Shown here: piece by piece, positions 38,401-46,208 of the stretch
Layout of the letters: each line of letters starts with the position of its first letter
Numbering within the stretch: position 1 is the first letter of the stretch
Source of the DNA: Salinispora pacifica CNR114
Lineage (GTDB): Bacteria; Actinomycetota; Actinomycetes; Mycobacteriales; Micromonosporaceae
DNA length: 64,000 bases
Assembly: GCF_000514775.1 (NCBI RefSeq)
Contig: NZ_AZWO01000028.1
Location: forward strand, 1-64,000
Reading direction: 5' to 3'
The notes under the pieces: generated by a model
What the model was told of the DNA's origin: nothing
What the model saw: only the letters and a program-made list of their open reading frames with translations
Databases searched by the model: none
Program-made: the position numbers and the translations under genes

Positions 38401-38988
38401 GGCATCCTGTCCGGACACGTCGACTGGATCGGCGCGCTCGCCTGGTCGCCCAGTGGCCGGTATCTCGCCTCCGGCTCCGACGACCGCACCGTGCGCATCT
38501 GGGACATGCACCACCCCAGCGTCAGCACCGTCCTGGCCGGGCACCAGAACTACGTCGACGGGGTGGCCTGGGCGCCAGACGAACACCACCTGGCCAGTTG
38601 CTCCGCCGACTGGACCATCCGCGTCTGGAACCTGACCGACCACACCTCGGCGCGTGAGCTCACCGGACACGACCGGCGAGTACGCGCCGTCGCCTACTCA
38701 CCCGACGGCCGATACCTGGCATCCGGCTCCGACGACCGCACCGTGCGCATCTGGGACACCCACACCGACTACGAAAGCCACGTCGTCGGAGTCCACCGCG
38801 ACGCCGTCACCTGCCTGGCCTGGCTACCCGACGGCAACCACGTCGTCACCGGTTCAACCGACGCCACCACCCGGATCTGGTCCACCGAAGTCGACCTCGA
38901 CGCGCTCCTACATACCGCACGTCACCGCGTCTTCCGGACCCTCACTCCCGACGAACGCGCCGCCCACCGCCTACCGGCAGCAGAGTAG
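35461..38988 (+). CDS. membrane-tethered STAND (nSTAND1-type) ATPase with 14 WD40 repeats
   Basis: A 1175-residue protein. Two N-terminal membrane segments (about 10-30 and 45-68) precede the nSTAND1 entry motif PFPGLGAFTEQDAAVFFGRE. The P-loop is GASGSGKSS (near 135), Walker B is LLIVDQLEEL (near 215), and a winged-helix region ends near 450. From about 560 to the end come 14 WD40 repeats of the form H...V..VAWSPDG..LATGS.D.TVRIWD, enough for two seven-bladed propellers. STAND NTPases are signal-sensing switches; WD40 propellers usually form the sensor. No effector domain is evident at the N-terminus other than the membrane helices. GGGAGG just before ATG 35461 favours this start. Roles in signalling or in defence-like sensing are both possible. 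Confidence 0.85.
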   Translation: MRHGRRSSLTLQLCLLVAAILLEVVANFAASAAESSSFAAAVQTFSGPALIVLLVVVIAGNAMVLWWESPRGSRPVWSGDRCPFPGLGAFTEQDAAVFFGREQLTRDLVRRLHVLTGQPAARFVCVTGASGSGKSSLVHAGVVPRLRGHRWHVLPSVVPAGEPLGRLAAAATLAGGQRHAVLRAMWADQDGVAQSVAAWRAKTGNRFGRVLLIVDQLEELVTLSGPVERKLFVDQIAAALAADRRLWVLATLRVEFLADLLASEHAELFGGPVAVGAMRPADLVEVIEQPARLAGVSFEAGLVAEIVEETGTSDALPLLAYLLQEMYLTVGTGRVVTRQMYQASGGVAGALARQADTVLAELRTQYDPEVILSTLLRLVSMEGVEPTRRRVPVAELSAQQRQIVQVFTDARLLTSDVNDGQPVVQVAHEALFRQWAPLRQQVETRAVHLKRRAELERWAGDWQRSGRSPDYLLTGDRLALAGQWLEAMRSAGQDTPAARGLVEASRRRDTAFLRRVSESVGHYALTNVDRFPELAVLLTTAALTECPTTPVAGRALMSALASSHIEAVLAGHTDVVRGVAWAPDGRSIATASRDGTARVWDADTAMVTHVLHGHTGMVEAIAFSPDSTMVATASRDTTIRVWDTATATPITVLTCGDHARSVAWSPDGTALAGTSRDQLTHLWDTATWTKQTTLTGHAGDVWGVDWAPDSSRLATASHDRTVIVWDATTGQPAVTLRGHLDLVEAVAFSPDGHWIATGSADRTVRIWDAHSGNQHRCIGGHRDAIWSLTWAPDGDRLTLAAGDGTIRVWDVTRLREIAELRGHEHTAWSVAVSPDGTRVLSGSADHTARFWALYPRGAEQVQLTGHHAAVTALTAPNGRIVTGSADASVRRWHPDHRPHPTSHPLPAAVVALAGTPTDSTLAAATQDGSTHLLDTGGTHLLPADTVECESLTFSPDGSRLAAGAKDNTIRVFDVRTRTLVGILSGHVDWIGALAWSPSGRYLASGSDDRTVRIWDMHHPSVSTVLAGHQNYVDGVAWAPDEHHLASCSADWTIRVWNLTDHTSARELTGHDRRVRAVAYSPDGRYLASGSDDRTVRIWDTHTDYESHVVGVHRDAVTCLAWLPDGNHVVTGSTDATTRIWSTEVDLDALLHTARHRVFRTLTPDERAAHRLPAAE

Positions 38989-39327
38989 CTACAAGACCTG
39001 CTCCACCTCACGGACCTGCTCACCCACCAGGAACTCCGCCGGATTCACCCCCAACCGCTCCCGCTGCGGCGACGCCCAATAGTCCGCGTTAGCCTCCGCG
39101 AATGATCGACCTCCCTCGTAGGAAACCACCCAGATATGAGCATTCGCGTCTCGGTCCACCCACGAACCGTGCACCTCAAAACCGAACTCCCGCCGCAACG
39201 GAACAATCAACCTCCGCCACGCGTCAACCCACTCATCCAACCGACCCACCCGCACCAGATACGTACGAACCTGGACTGTCCTCACCGCGCCCACACCCCT
39301 CCCAGCACGACAACATGCCAACCACAA
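38989..39327 (-). CDS. NIPSNAP-type small protein
   Basis: A protein of up to 112 residues whose core (VRTYLVRVGRLDEWVDAWRRLIVPLRREFGFEVHGSWV ... FIW/HIWVVSYEGG type strands) matches the dimeric alpha/beta-barrel NIPSNAP family found next to many metabolic genes. The true start may be the GTG encoding VRTVQVRTYL about 15 codons inside. Its stop directly abuts the stop of the STAND gene (TAG/CTA), so the two are convergent with no spacer. Function of the family in bacteria is unknown. Confidence 0.65.
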   Translation of the reverse strand: MWLACCRAGRGVGAVRTVQVRTYLVRVGRLDEWVDAWRRLIVPLRREFGFEVHGSWVDRDANAHIWVVSYEGGRSFAEANADYWASPQRERLGVNPAEFLVGEQVREVEQVL

Positions 39328-39339
39328 CGCCGCTTACTT

Positions 39340-39880
39340 TATGGCCAGGACTTTCAGAAACAGCCAGGCCGACGCCGGTGTGGTGGGGCGCGGACGGAGC
39401 ACCCCCACCGGCGAGCAGGTGCCGCAGGCCACCGAGGGCGTCGAGACGGGTGTTGACCATGTGGTGGAAGAAGCCGGCCGTCAGCCAGAGCACGCTGACC
39501 TGCTCGTTCGCCAGGACCTCGGCGAGAGTGTCGGGGGTGGTGCGGCCGGCTGGGTGGACCGCCAGCCGGCCCCCGAGGGTCAGCGGGGTCCAGATCTCCA
39601 GCGTGGACGCGTCGAAGGCGACCGGCGCGAGTTGCAGGAACACGTCGTCCGCGGTGAACGACGCCCAGTCCGGCTGCTGCACCAACCGGGCGACCGCGCG
39701 GTGCGGGACGCACACGCCCTTCGGCTCGCCGGTTGACCCTGAGGTGTAGCTGACGTACGCCCGGTCTTCCGGGGTGACCGGGGTGGCCGGCACCGGGTCG
39801 GTGACCGGTTCGGCGAGGAGTCGGTCCAGGTCGGCTACGGTGATTTGCCGATTGGGGTGGCCGGCGCTGACCCGCTTCTA
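39340..39880 (-). pseudogene. fragment of an NRPS adenylation domain
   Basis: The minus strand encodes an uninterrupted piece of an A domain: DRAYVSYTSGSTGEPKGV (A3), HRAVARLVQ, FDASTLEIWTPLTLGG (A4) and GLRHLLAGG. Nothing before A3 except a short linker and nothing after A4/A5 is present; the frame then runs into unrelated sequence. There is no start site or carrier. It is a relic of a second NRPS gene, distinct in sequence from the A domains at 4-5.5 kb and 21-24 kb. Confidence 0.8.
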
Positions 39881-39893
39881 GTCACTGCTGCGG

Positions 39894-40200
39894 CTACTTG
39901 ATCTCACCTCGGCAGTCATCGCCGCCGACGCCCTGCATTCCCAGCGCGGGAAGGGTGGCGGCGACGGCAATCGTCGCCCACAGCCCAGTGTTGGTGACCA
40001 GCACTCCGCCGGTGCGGTAGGCCAGGGATCCGGCCACCCCGTTTGCGGACGCCAGCCAAGCGAACGCGGTCGGTGGACGAACGCCCGTCAGGTTCTCACT
40101 CAGATCGGCCAGCAGCGCCGCTGTCGCCGGGGTGATGAACACGCTGGCGAGAACACCAGTGGGTACAGGGCCGGAGCGGACCGGGCGGAGTCCATACGTC
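39894..40200 (-). pseudogene. C-terminal fragment of an MFS transporter
   Basis: About 80-100 residues on the minus strand (VFITPATAALLADLSENL ... TAFAWLASANGVAGSL ... NTGLWATIAVAATLPAL) correspond to the last two or three helices of an MFS permease. The N-terminal nine or ten helices are absent, and no ribosome-binding site precedes the fragment. It adjoins the NRPS relic, so both probably came from one lost biosynthetic locus. Confidence 0.55.
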
Positions 40201-40205
40201 TACCG

Positions 40206-40586
40206 TCAGCCCTCGGCTTGCGCGTGCCGGCCTTCGCCGACCGGCGTGGCCGAAGTCGCTGCCGGTGCGGCGTGCCGCGCTGCCTGCTCCGCGAGCATCT
40301 GCCCGAATAGCCCGTTGGGTCGTCCACAGTCCCGGCACAGAAAGTTGTCGTCGAGCTGCGGGCCACCACAATGGTCGCAGCGACCCCGATCCCGCGGATC
40401 GTGGTATCCCCGCAACGCCTCCACCAATGCCCGGGCGACCGGGGCTCGCAGCGCCAGCCGCGACTCCCGCCCGCTCAGGCATATCGTCAAGTCCCCCAGA
40501 AGCGGCGCGCTCGGATCCAGCGCGTCGATCCGAGCCACGAAGTCTCGCACAGCGGCCAGGACACCATCGGGTACAGGCAGCGACAT
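40206..40586 (-). CDS. small zinc-ribbon hypothetical protein
   Basis: A 126-residue protein if started at ATG 40586 (an upstream ATG at 40628 would add 14 residues). Residues ~75-105 contain two CxxC pairs (CDHCGGPQLDDNFLCRDCGR), a treble-clef or zinc-ribbon type knuckle. The N-terminal half is helical with VRDFVARIDAL, and the end is Ala-rich and probably disordered. No operon partners are intact on either side. Function unknown. Confidence 0.55.
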   Translation of the reverse strand: MSLPVPDGVLAAVRDFVARIDALDPSAPLLGDLTICLSGRESRLALRAPVARALVEALRGYHDPRDRGRCDHCGGPQLDDNFLCRDCGRPNGLFGQMLAEQAARHAAPAATSATPVGEGRHAQAEG

Positions 40587-40675
40587 GGCCTCGACCCTAC
40601 GGCAACCCACCTGGCGGTTGTCGTTCATGCTCGAACAGCAAGCAGCGCCCCGCCACGACGCACAAGCATGCCGGC

Positions 40676-40935
40676 TACGGGTTCCGCTGCCTGTCCCAGG
40701 ACGGGCAGACCGCGCACGCCGAAGGCGGGCGGGCGGACATCCGCATCGACCTGAAGACCCTGCGCCCTGCCGTCTGGGCGGATGACACGCGGTCGGTAAT
40801 GAAGGCCCTGTGTCGTTACGGTGACCGGGTCTTCCAACTCATCGCGCACCACCACGAGGTCGAGGACGAGGTGCTCTGGCCGATGCTGCGGAGCGGGAGC
40901 TCACGGACCGGGGACACGGCCGGGCTTCGTCACGG
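40676..40935 (+). pseudogene. hemerythrin-like (HHE) gene fragment
   Basis: A plus-strand frame contains LIAHHHEVEDEVLWPMLR, the core of a hemerythrin-type helix (HHxxxE with LWP), preceded by ~50 residues that could be the helix before it. The rest of the four-helix bundle is missing, and after about 40935 the frame loses similarity although it continues to 41029. No start site with ribosome-binding signal was found. It is probably a decayed gene. Confidence 0.4.
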
Positions 40936-41025
40936 CTCACAACCCTGGTCGATCCGGGTGTTAAGGTCACTGCCTTCGAAGATCAAAGTGAGTCGCGAAC
41001 CAGACTTCGTGCGGGAGTGTGTGCG

Positions 41026-41367
41026 ATGACCGAGGATTTCTACTGCGACGAGGCGCTCAGCGGCCGAACGAAAGTGGTCGTGGTGGCAGAGACCGATGAG
41101 GTTCTCGCCTTCGAACACACCAGACCCTTCTGGCCGGTGCACATCGTCGTGGTGCCGAAACGGCATGTGCCGTCGCTGGTTGACCTCGGCGATGCCAGCG
41201 TGGATCTCTTACAACGCGTCCTCGAGGTGGTCCGTCAGGTCGCCGGCCGGGTTGAGCGGGAGCAGGGCGCCTGCCGGGTGCTGACCAACCTCGGCCGCTA
41301 TCAGGACTCCAAACACCTGCACTTCCACGTCTGTAGCGGACAGCCGCTTCAGCCTGACCCGGCATAG
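41026..41367 (+). CDS. HIT-family nucleotide hydrolase/transferase
   Basis: A 113-residue protein with the histidine-triad motif HLHFHV near the C-terminus and the family's HIVVVPKRHVPSLVDL stretch (about 43-60). HIT proteins hydrolyse nucleoside phosphoramidates or dinucleotides. The start ATG 41026 has GGGAG eight bases upstream. It is convergent with the DrmB-like gene, 115 bases away, and has no intact operon partner. The exact substrate class (HINT, Fhit-like) cannot be fixed from these motifs. Confidence 0.85.
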   Translation: MTEDFYCDEALSGRTKVVVVAETDEVLAFEHTRPFWPVHIVVVPKRHVPSLVDLGDASVDLLQRVLEVVRQVAGRVEREQGACRVLTNLGRYQDSKHLHFHVCSGQPLQPDPA

Positions 41368-41481
41368 GTGCGACGAGCGGACCGGTGCTCTCCGGTGCCG
41401 AACGCGACCGCCCAGGTATCGATGCACCCGTGCCGGGCCCGCACGCCGCGGCGCAGATTTCGTGTTCCTGGCGGCGGTGGT

Positions 41482-43122
41482 TCAGGTTGAGCGCCGCAGG
41501 TAACCGTTCCGCCCGAACAACACACCACGGTCCAGGAACAGATTGAAGAATCGGCACGACGGCTCACCCAGGTGCATGCAGGCCGCACACGCGCCACTGC
41601 CGATCCCACACCCCGGATCCAGTGGACAACGGTGCTCCGCGGTAGCGAAGGCGGTCAACAGGTCATCAAGGTTCGACTCGAAGACCGCCTGGATGCCGCC
41701 GAGTACGAAGTCGCTCCGGGCGGCCGGGTACAGGAAGAAGCCGAGATGATGGGGTACGAGATACTCGCTGAGCGCGTCACGTTCGATGCCGGAGAAGACG
41801 GCGGTCTGTCGGATGAGTCGGTGGGCGTAGGTGTGAATCAGCCTCAGCACGTCGGCTCCGATCGACTCCACCAGCGGATCGTCGCGTTTGGTGGGAATCG
41901 AGGCTGAATCCAGGATGGCGACTCGGGCCATGACCGGGTCGGTGCAGTTCGGCGTCCATCCCGGTAGCTGGTGACCGCGACCGGCCAGCCACGTCCCCAC
42001 CCGGATCGGGTCGAGCCGGATCAGGAACGCCTCGGTCTCGGCGAGGTTGCCGTAGAGCCGGTAGCCGCCCCGCCTGCGCCGGAACGGCATCAGCCGACAC
42101 TTCGACGGATCGTCCGCACCCCGCGTGTAGCCGTACATGGCGTTGAGGATCGGGAACCGGTCGATCAGGTCGAGCCCGTCGATACCGGCCCGCCGCAGGG
42201 CCGGCGGGTACTTCTCCCGATAGCGCTTCTCGAGTGGGTCGTCGGGGTCCGGCAGACGCAACGCGGTCGTCGGTGTCCGGCTCTCGGCCAGGGCCATCGC
42301 GATGTCGACGGCCTCCCGTTCGACCACCGCACGTCGGGTCGGGGAAAGTCGGTCGACCGGGTGATCACCTGCCCTGGCCGACTGGCCAGTCGCCTCGGTG
42401 GACATGCCCACCGGCAAACCCTCGACCACCCAGATCAGTGTCTTACGCGGACCGCCGGCGAGGCTGAGGTTCTCCCCATGCTCGGGCCGAGCTGGGTGGA
42501 TCAGCACCACGCCTCGTGGCACATAGACCATGCGGGCCTTGTGCACGTTCCAGCGCACGGTGCCGGTACCGCACCCGCACTTCTTCTGGAAACCCAACCC
42601 CCGCATCGTCGGCGTGGCACAGACCGGGCACACGAAGCGAATGTCCGCCGCCTTGGCGCTCCTCGGCACGACCACCCGTACGTCGTCGTGCTGCGGGCAT
42701 CGCCGGATCCAGGGTTCGGTGATCGCTCCGCACTCGTGAACGCCGACGAAATGGAGCTGACCCCAGTTCCGGTTGCCGCACCTGCAGCGTGCCTCCGCGG
42801 ACCTGCCGATGCGCTTGCAGCACCGGCACAGCCAGGTTCGCGGGTACTTCTCGACCGTCACGCCACGGCGTTCATCCAGCTCGACGACCTCCACCGGTAC
42901 CTTGCGCAGCAGTTCCCCGGCCATGCCGCCATCTGTGTCGTTGGCGGTCCACGCGCCGATCTCGGTCAACAGACTCCACCGTACGACGTCGGAGTTGATC
43001 TCGATCGGTTTCGGGGCCGTCCACTCGTTGACCCGGTAGATGTCGCCGCGCAGGTCAACCGTCTGTGCCGGCAGGAAGGTGCGCAGGATCTGGCTGCCGC
43101 TACGGGAACCCAGCTTCGCCAT
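41482..43122 (-). CDS. drmB: DrmB-like protein (DUF1998), DISARM-type
   Basis: A 546-residue protein matching the DrmB/DUF1998 family. It opens with GSRSGSQILRTFLPAQTVDLRGDIYRV, has two zinc-knuckle regions (CRCCKR...CRCGN near 100-120 and CPVC...CGCG near 165-190), and ends with the DUF1998 Cys cluster CPLDPGCGIGSGACAACM. DrmB acts with the helicase DrmA in the DISARM anti-phage complex, where DrmAB binds DNA ends and is triggered to degrade or block incoming DNA. The start ATG 43122 is preceded by AAGGCGGG. It lies 11 bases after the DrmA-like stop. The usual DISARM partners drmC (PLD nuclease) and a methyltransferase are not found next to it. Confidence 0.8.
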   Translation of the reverse strand: MAKLGSRSGSQILRTFLPAQTVDLRGDIYRVNEWTAPKPIEINSDVVRWSLLTEIGAWTANDTDGGMAGELLRKVPVEVVELDERRGVTVEKYPRTWLCRCCKRIGRSAEARCRCGNRNWGQLHFVGVHECGAITEPWIRRCPQHDDVRVVVPRSAKAADIRFVCPVCATPTMRGLGFQKKCGCGTGTVRWNVHKARMVYVPRGVVLIHPARPEHGENLSLAGGPRKTLIWVVEGLPVGMSTEATGQSARAGDHPVDRLSPTRRAVVEREAVDIAMALAESRTPTTALRLPDPDDPLEKRYREKYPPALRRAGIDGLDLIDRFPILNAMYGYTRGADDPSKCRLMPFRRRRGGYRLYGNLAETEAFLIRLDPIRVGTWLAGRGHQLPGWTPNCTDPVMARVAILDSASIPTKRDDPLVESIGADVLRLIHTYAHRLIRQTAVFSGIERDALSEYLVPHHLGFFLYPAARSDFVLGGIQAVFESNLDDLLTAFATAEHRCPLDPGCGIGSGACAACMHLGEPSCRFFNLFLDRGVLFGRNGYLRRST

Positions 43123-43133
43123 GTCGCCCGCCT

Positions 43134-46100
43134 TCAGTCGTGAATCGGAGCTTGGGCCTCGACATCGCGAAGGCTCCGCATCGGGGAGGGTTGGCCGATC
43201 TCGCTGATGAACCGCGCCGTGGTGGTGGGGTCCGCAAGGCCGGCGAACCACTCCCGGACCCACTCGACGATCTGCTGTCGGTGTAGGGAATCCTCCGGCC
43301 CGTCGAGACCGAGGAGCTCCGCCACGGCCGCCGCCTCGACGTCGGGCGTCAGGTCCACGTCCCGGAGGTACTGGTGCAGCTTCGCCGGGTTGCTCAATTG
43401 TTGCCTGCTGGCCGGCTCGTGCACCATCAGGGTGCGCGCCGAAACCAGCCCGGGAAGCGTGAGGGCGAGGACGCGCCGACTGCGGCGGGTGATCGGGATA
43501 GCGTCGACGAACCGATCGCCCTGGCGAACGTACTTGTCGAAGTGCCGGAACGTCTGGGCGTCGCGTTCCCGGCCGATCTTGTGTAGGACGTACACCAGGC
43601 CCGGATGCCGACGACCGACCCGGGCGGTGGTCTGGATGAACTCGGCCGTCGTCAACGGCAGTCCCAACATGACCATCGTGTTGAGCCGGTCGATGTCCAC
43701 CCCGTGCGACAGCATCGAGCTGGCCGCGAGCACGTGAATGCGGTCCGAGAACTCTTCCTCTGGCTTCTCCAACCGTTCCAGGATGTCCCGCACCTCGTCG
43801 AAGTCGGTCTGCCCGGTGAGCTGCTCGACGTTGATGCCATCGACGGTGCTATTGCTGCCGAGGCTCCGGCCGGCTGCCTCGACGTCGTGCAGAGTGGAGC
43901 CGTACACCACGTTCGTACCGTAGAGGCTGAGCAGTGCGTCGACATGCCTCGGATCGATCCCGGCCTCCGTGCAGACGGCCGACGGCGCGTCCGCCAACCG
44001 GCGTACGCTGCGCTGCAAGGCGTCCAGAGTCCGGTCGCTGACGTGCTCCACCGTCACCCCACGCGGTGCGACCGCCACGAAACGCCGCAGCTTGTCCGAC
44101 TTGCGCACCGTCCAGAATGACTCACCGGAGCGGGGACCCGGCTGCGGGAAGACCCGGCCTTCACGCCGGTAGAGAACCTTGACCTGCCGGTCGTACCCGA
44201 TGAGTGTCGCGCTGCCGGCCACGATCTTGGCACGGTTACCGGACAGCTCCTGCTGTAGATAGTCGAGCAGACTCTCATAGTGTGAGTCGACGGCACCGAG
44301 ACTGTCGCGGAGTAGGTGCAACTCGTCCTGCAGTCGCAGCGACGGTGCGAACCGGTCCGCCGGCATCGGCAGCGACTGGAGCGCCCCCTGGCAGCTGGGC
44401 ACCAGACAGCCGTTGGGTGCCTTCGCCCTGGTCGCATAGGTGAAGCCGTGCCAGTCAACCGAGCAGATTTTCAGCGGCGGCCCGACGAGACCGCGCATCG
44501 CCTGCTGCAGGCCGATCGAGGCGGTCTTGTCCAACGTTCCCACCACCACGGTCGGGAGGAAGCGGAATATCTCCTGGTCAACGACGTACACCGGCAGCGC
44601 CCCGCGCCGCCAGGGGCAGCGCGGGTTGGTGCAGTGATGTTCCAGCTTCCAGCGTTGCCGGTCGAACTTCATCCGCAGGCTTTCGTCCCGGCAGAACGGG
44701 CAGTGCAGAAGTACCCGGTACTTGTCTGGAATACCCGGGCTGTCCGGACCGATCTCGTCGCCCGCCGGCCTGGGCACGATCTTGTTGGGCGTACCGGCCT
44801 GACCGACCAGGAACCCGAGGCTGAACGGAGCACCTTTGACATCGGCTACCCGACGCGCCACCGCATCCCGGCGTACCAGCTCGGCGCCGGCGAGCACGTC
44901 GGCGAAACGTTGCGTCTGTTGCAAACTCAGCAGCCGGAGCGGAAACCGGGACCAGGCCGTCACGCCGGTGCGCTTGCCGGTGAGCCGATCAAAGAAGGCC
45001 GTGGTCAACAACAGCCCCAAATAGGTCTCGGTCTTGCCGCCGCCGGTGGCGAACCAGACAGTGTCGACGAACTTCGTGTCCTCGGCGGGTTCGGCGAGGA
45101 AGCGGATCGCGGATAGCAGGAAGCCAACCTGGAACGGCCGCCAGGCGTCGTAACCGCGCCCCTGTGCGCTCCACCCGATCGCCTGGTTCATCAGCTGGAA
45201 CGACTGGCGAATATGTCGATTGGTCGCCAGTAGCTGCAGCCCTGTCCGAAGCCGGTCGAGTTCGGCGAACACCTCGACGGCCGCCTCGTCCGCCGCGGCG
45301 CGCATTCCCGGCGTCCAGCCCTCAACCGCCTCCCGGGTAGCCAGCGCCGAACCAGACCAGTGGGCCTGGTCGTACGCTTCGAGCGCGTCAACCAGCGCGG
45401 TGAGCTCCGGAACCGGGTCGGCGGCGAGCCGCTCGAACGACAGCGTCGGCTCCGGCCGGCTGCTGTTCCAGTAGTCGGGGCGCACGGTCTGCACCGTGGT
45501 GGTGTCCGAACTGCGGAACACCCCGGGTGCGGGCACCTCGACACCCACGTTGAGGCCGTACGCCGGCACGTCGCGGTCGTGGCGGAAGCTGTCCGGCAGG
45601 GCCTCCAACTGGAACGGGGTGGTGCGGAGACCGGCGACCTCAAGCTGCGTTTCGTACAGGTGCGAGTCGGTCCGATCGCGCGACTTCTCCGGGCTGGTGT
45701 TGACCAGCTGTACGACCAGTTCGGGGTCCTGATGCCAATCCTCCACATCGATCCGGACCTCAGCCCTCCGCCCCGGCGCACCCACCGCGGCGAAGGCGTC
45801 CCGCAACTGCTCGGCACCGAAGGTTCCACCTTCGGCGCCGGTCACGACGGAGATCTTCTCTGCGACGGGACCGGTACGCCACCAGCGTCGGTCCGGGTCC
45901 GGACCATCCTTGGGGTCCTTGACCCAGGCGCGGGCCCGCACCGTCACCGTCATCGACCACGGCGGCGCCTCGGCCGGGCGGAACCGGATGCCGATCGCGC
46001 ACGGGTCCAGCCGCTCAGCTCGGTCGTCGTTGGTGCCCTTCCGCACCTCGTCCTCGCACCCGAGTCGTCCCAGCCAAAAGGTTTCCGACGGCGCCACGTC

Positions 46101-46208
46101 CAGTCGATCCAGTCCGTCGCCCCGGCCCGCCGCGACGACCCGTCGATCGAGCCAGGTGACGAAGGCATCGCACGCCTCCTCCAGCGACTGCGCCACCTTG
46201 CCGCTCAT
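43134..46208 (-). CDS. drmA: DrmA-like superfamily 2 helicase
   Basis: A 1024-residue SF2 helicase. The ATP site is ATGGGKTET (near 390), the DEAD-type box is DELH (near 640), and motif VI is QTTARVGR (near 890). Between them sits a zinc-binding insert (CPFC...CTNPRCPW, about 505-535). The N-terminal ~330 residues are family-specific with no known fold. This architecture with an adjacent DUF1998 gene is that of DISARM DrmA. The ATG overlaps the sigma-factor stop (ATGA), so the helicase is translationally coupled to a sigma factor, which is not a standard DISARM arrangement. The role in phage defence is inferred from family. Confidence 0.8.
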   Translation of the reverse strand: MSGKVAQSLEEACDAFVTWLDRRVVAAGRGDGLDRLDVAPSETFWLGRLGCEDEVRKGTNDDRAERLDPCAIGIRFRPAEAPPWSMTVTVRARAWVKDPKDGPDPDRRWWRTGPVAEKISVVTGAEGGTFGAEQLRDAFAAVGAPGRRAEVRIDVEDWHQDPELVVQLVNTSPEKSRDRTDSHLYETQLEVAGLRTTPFQLEALPDSFRHDRDVPAYGLNVGVEVPAPGVFRSSDTTTVQTVRPDYWNSSRPEPTLSFERLAADPVPELTALVDALEAYDQAHWSGSALATREAVEGWTPGMRAAADEAAVEVFAELDRLRTGLQLLATNRHIRQSFQLMNQAIGWSAQGRGYDAWRPFQVGFLLSAIRFLAEPAEDTKFVDTVWFATGGGKTETYLGLLLTTAFFDRLTGKRTGVTAWSRFPLRLLSLQQTQRFADVLAGAELVRRDAVARRVADVKGAPFSLGFLVGQAGTPNKIVPRPAGDEIGPDSPGIPDKYRVLLHCPFCRDESLRMKFDRQRWKLEHHCTNPRCPWRRGALPVYVVDQEIFRFLPTVVVGTLDKTASIGLQQAMRGLVGPPLKICSVDWHGFTYATRAKAPNGCLVPSCQGALQSLPMPADRFAPSLRLQDELHLLRDSLGAVDSHYESLLDYLQQELSGNRAKIVAGSATLIGYDRQVKVLYRREGRVFPQPGPRSGESFWTVRKSDKLRRFVAVAPRGVTVEHVSDRTLDALQRSVRRLADAPSAVCTEAGIDPRHVDALLSLYGTNVVYGSTLHDVEAAGRSLGSNSTVDGINVEQLTGQTDFDEVRDILERLEKPEEEFSDRIHVLAASSMLSHGVDIDRLNTMVMLGLPLTTAEFIQTTARVGRRHPGLVYVLHKIGRERDAQTFRHFDKYVRQGDRFVDAIPITRRSRRVLALTLPGLVSARTLMVHEPASRQQLSNPAKLHQYLRDVDLTPDVEAAAVAELLGLDGPEDSLHRQQIVEWVREWFAGLADPTTTARFISEIGQPSPMRSLRDVEAQAPIHD

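Noticed and set aside
40799..41029. An intact 76-residue hemerythrin-like gene overlapping the HIT gene by ATGA
   Set aside because: Only one helix motif is recognisable, there is no ribosome-binding site before ATG 40799 and the C-terminal part resembles nothing, so a fragment is the safer call.
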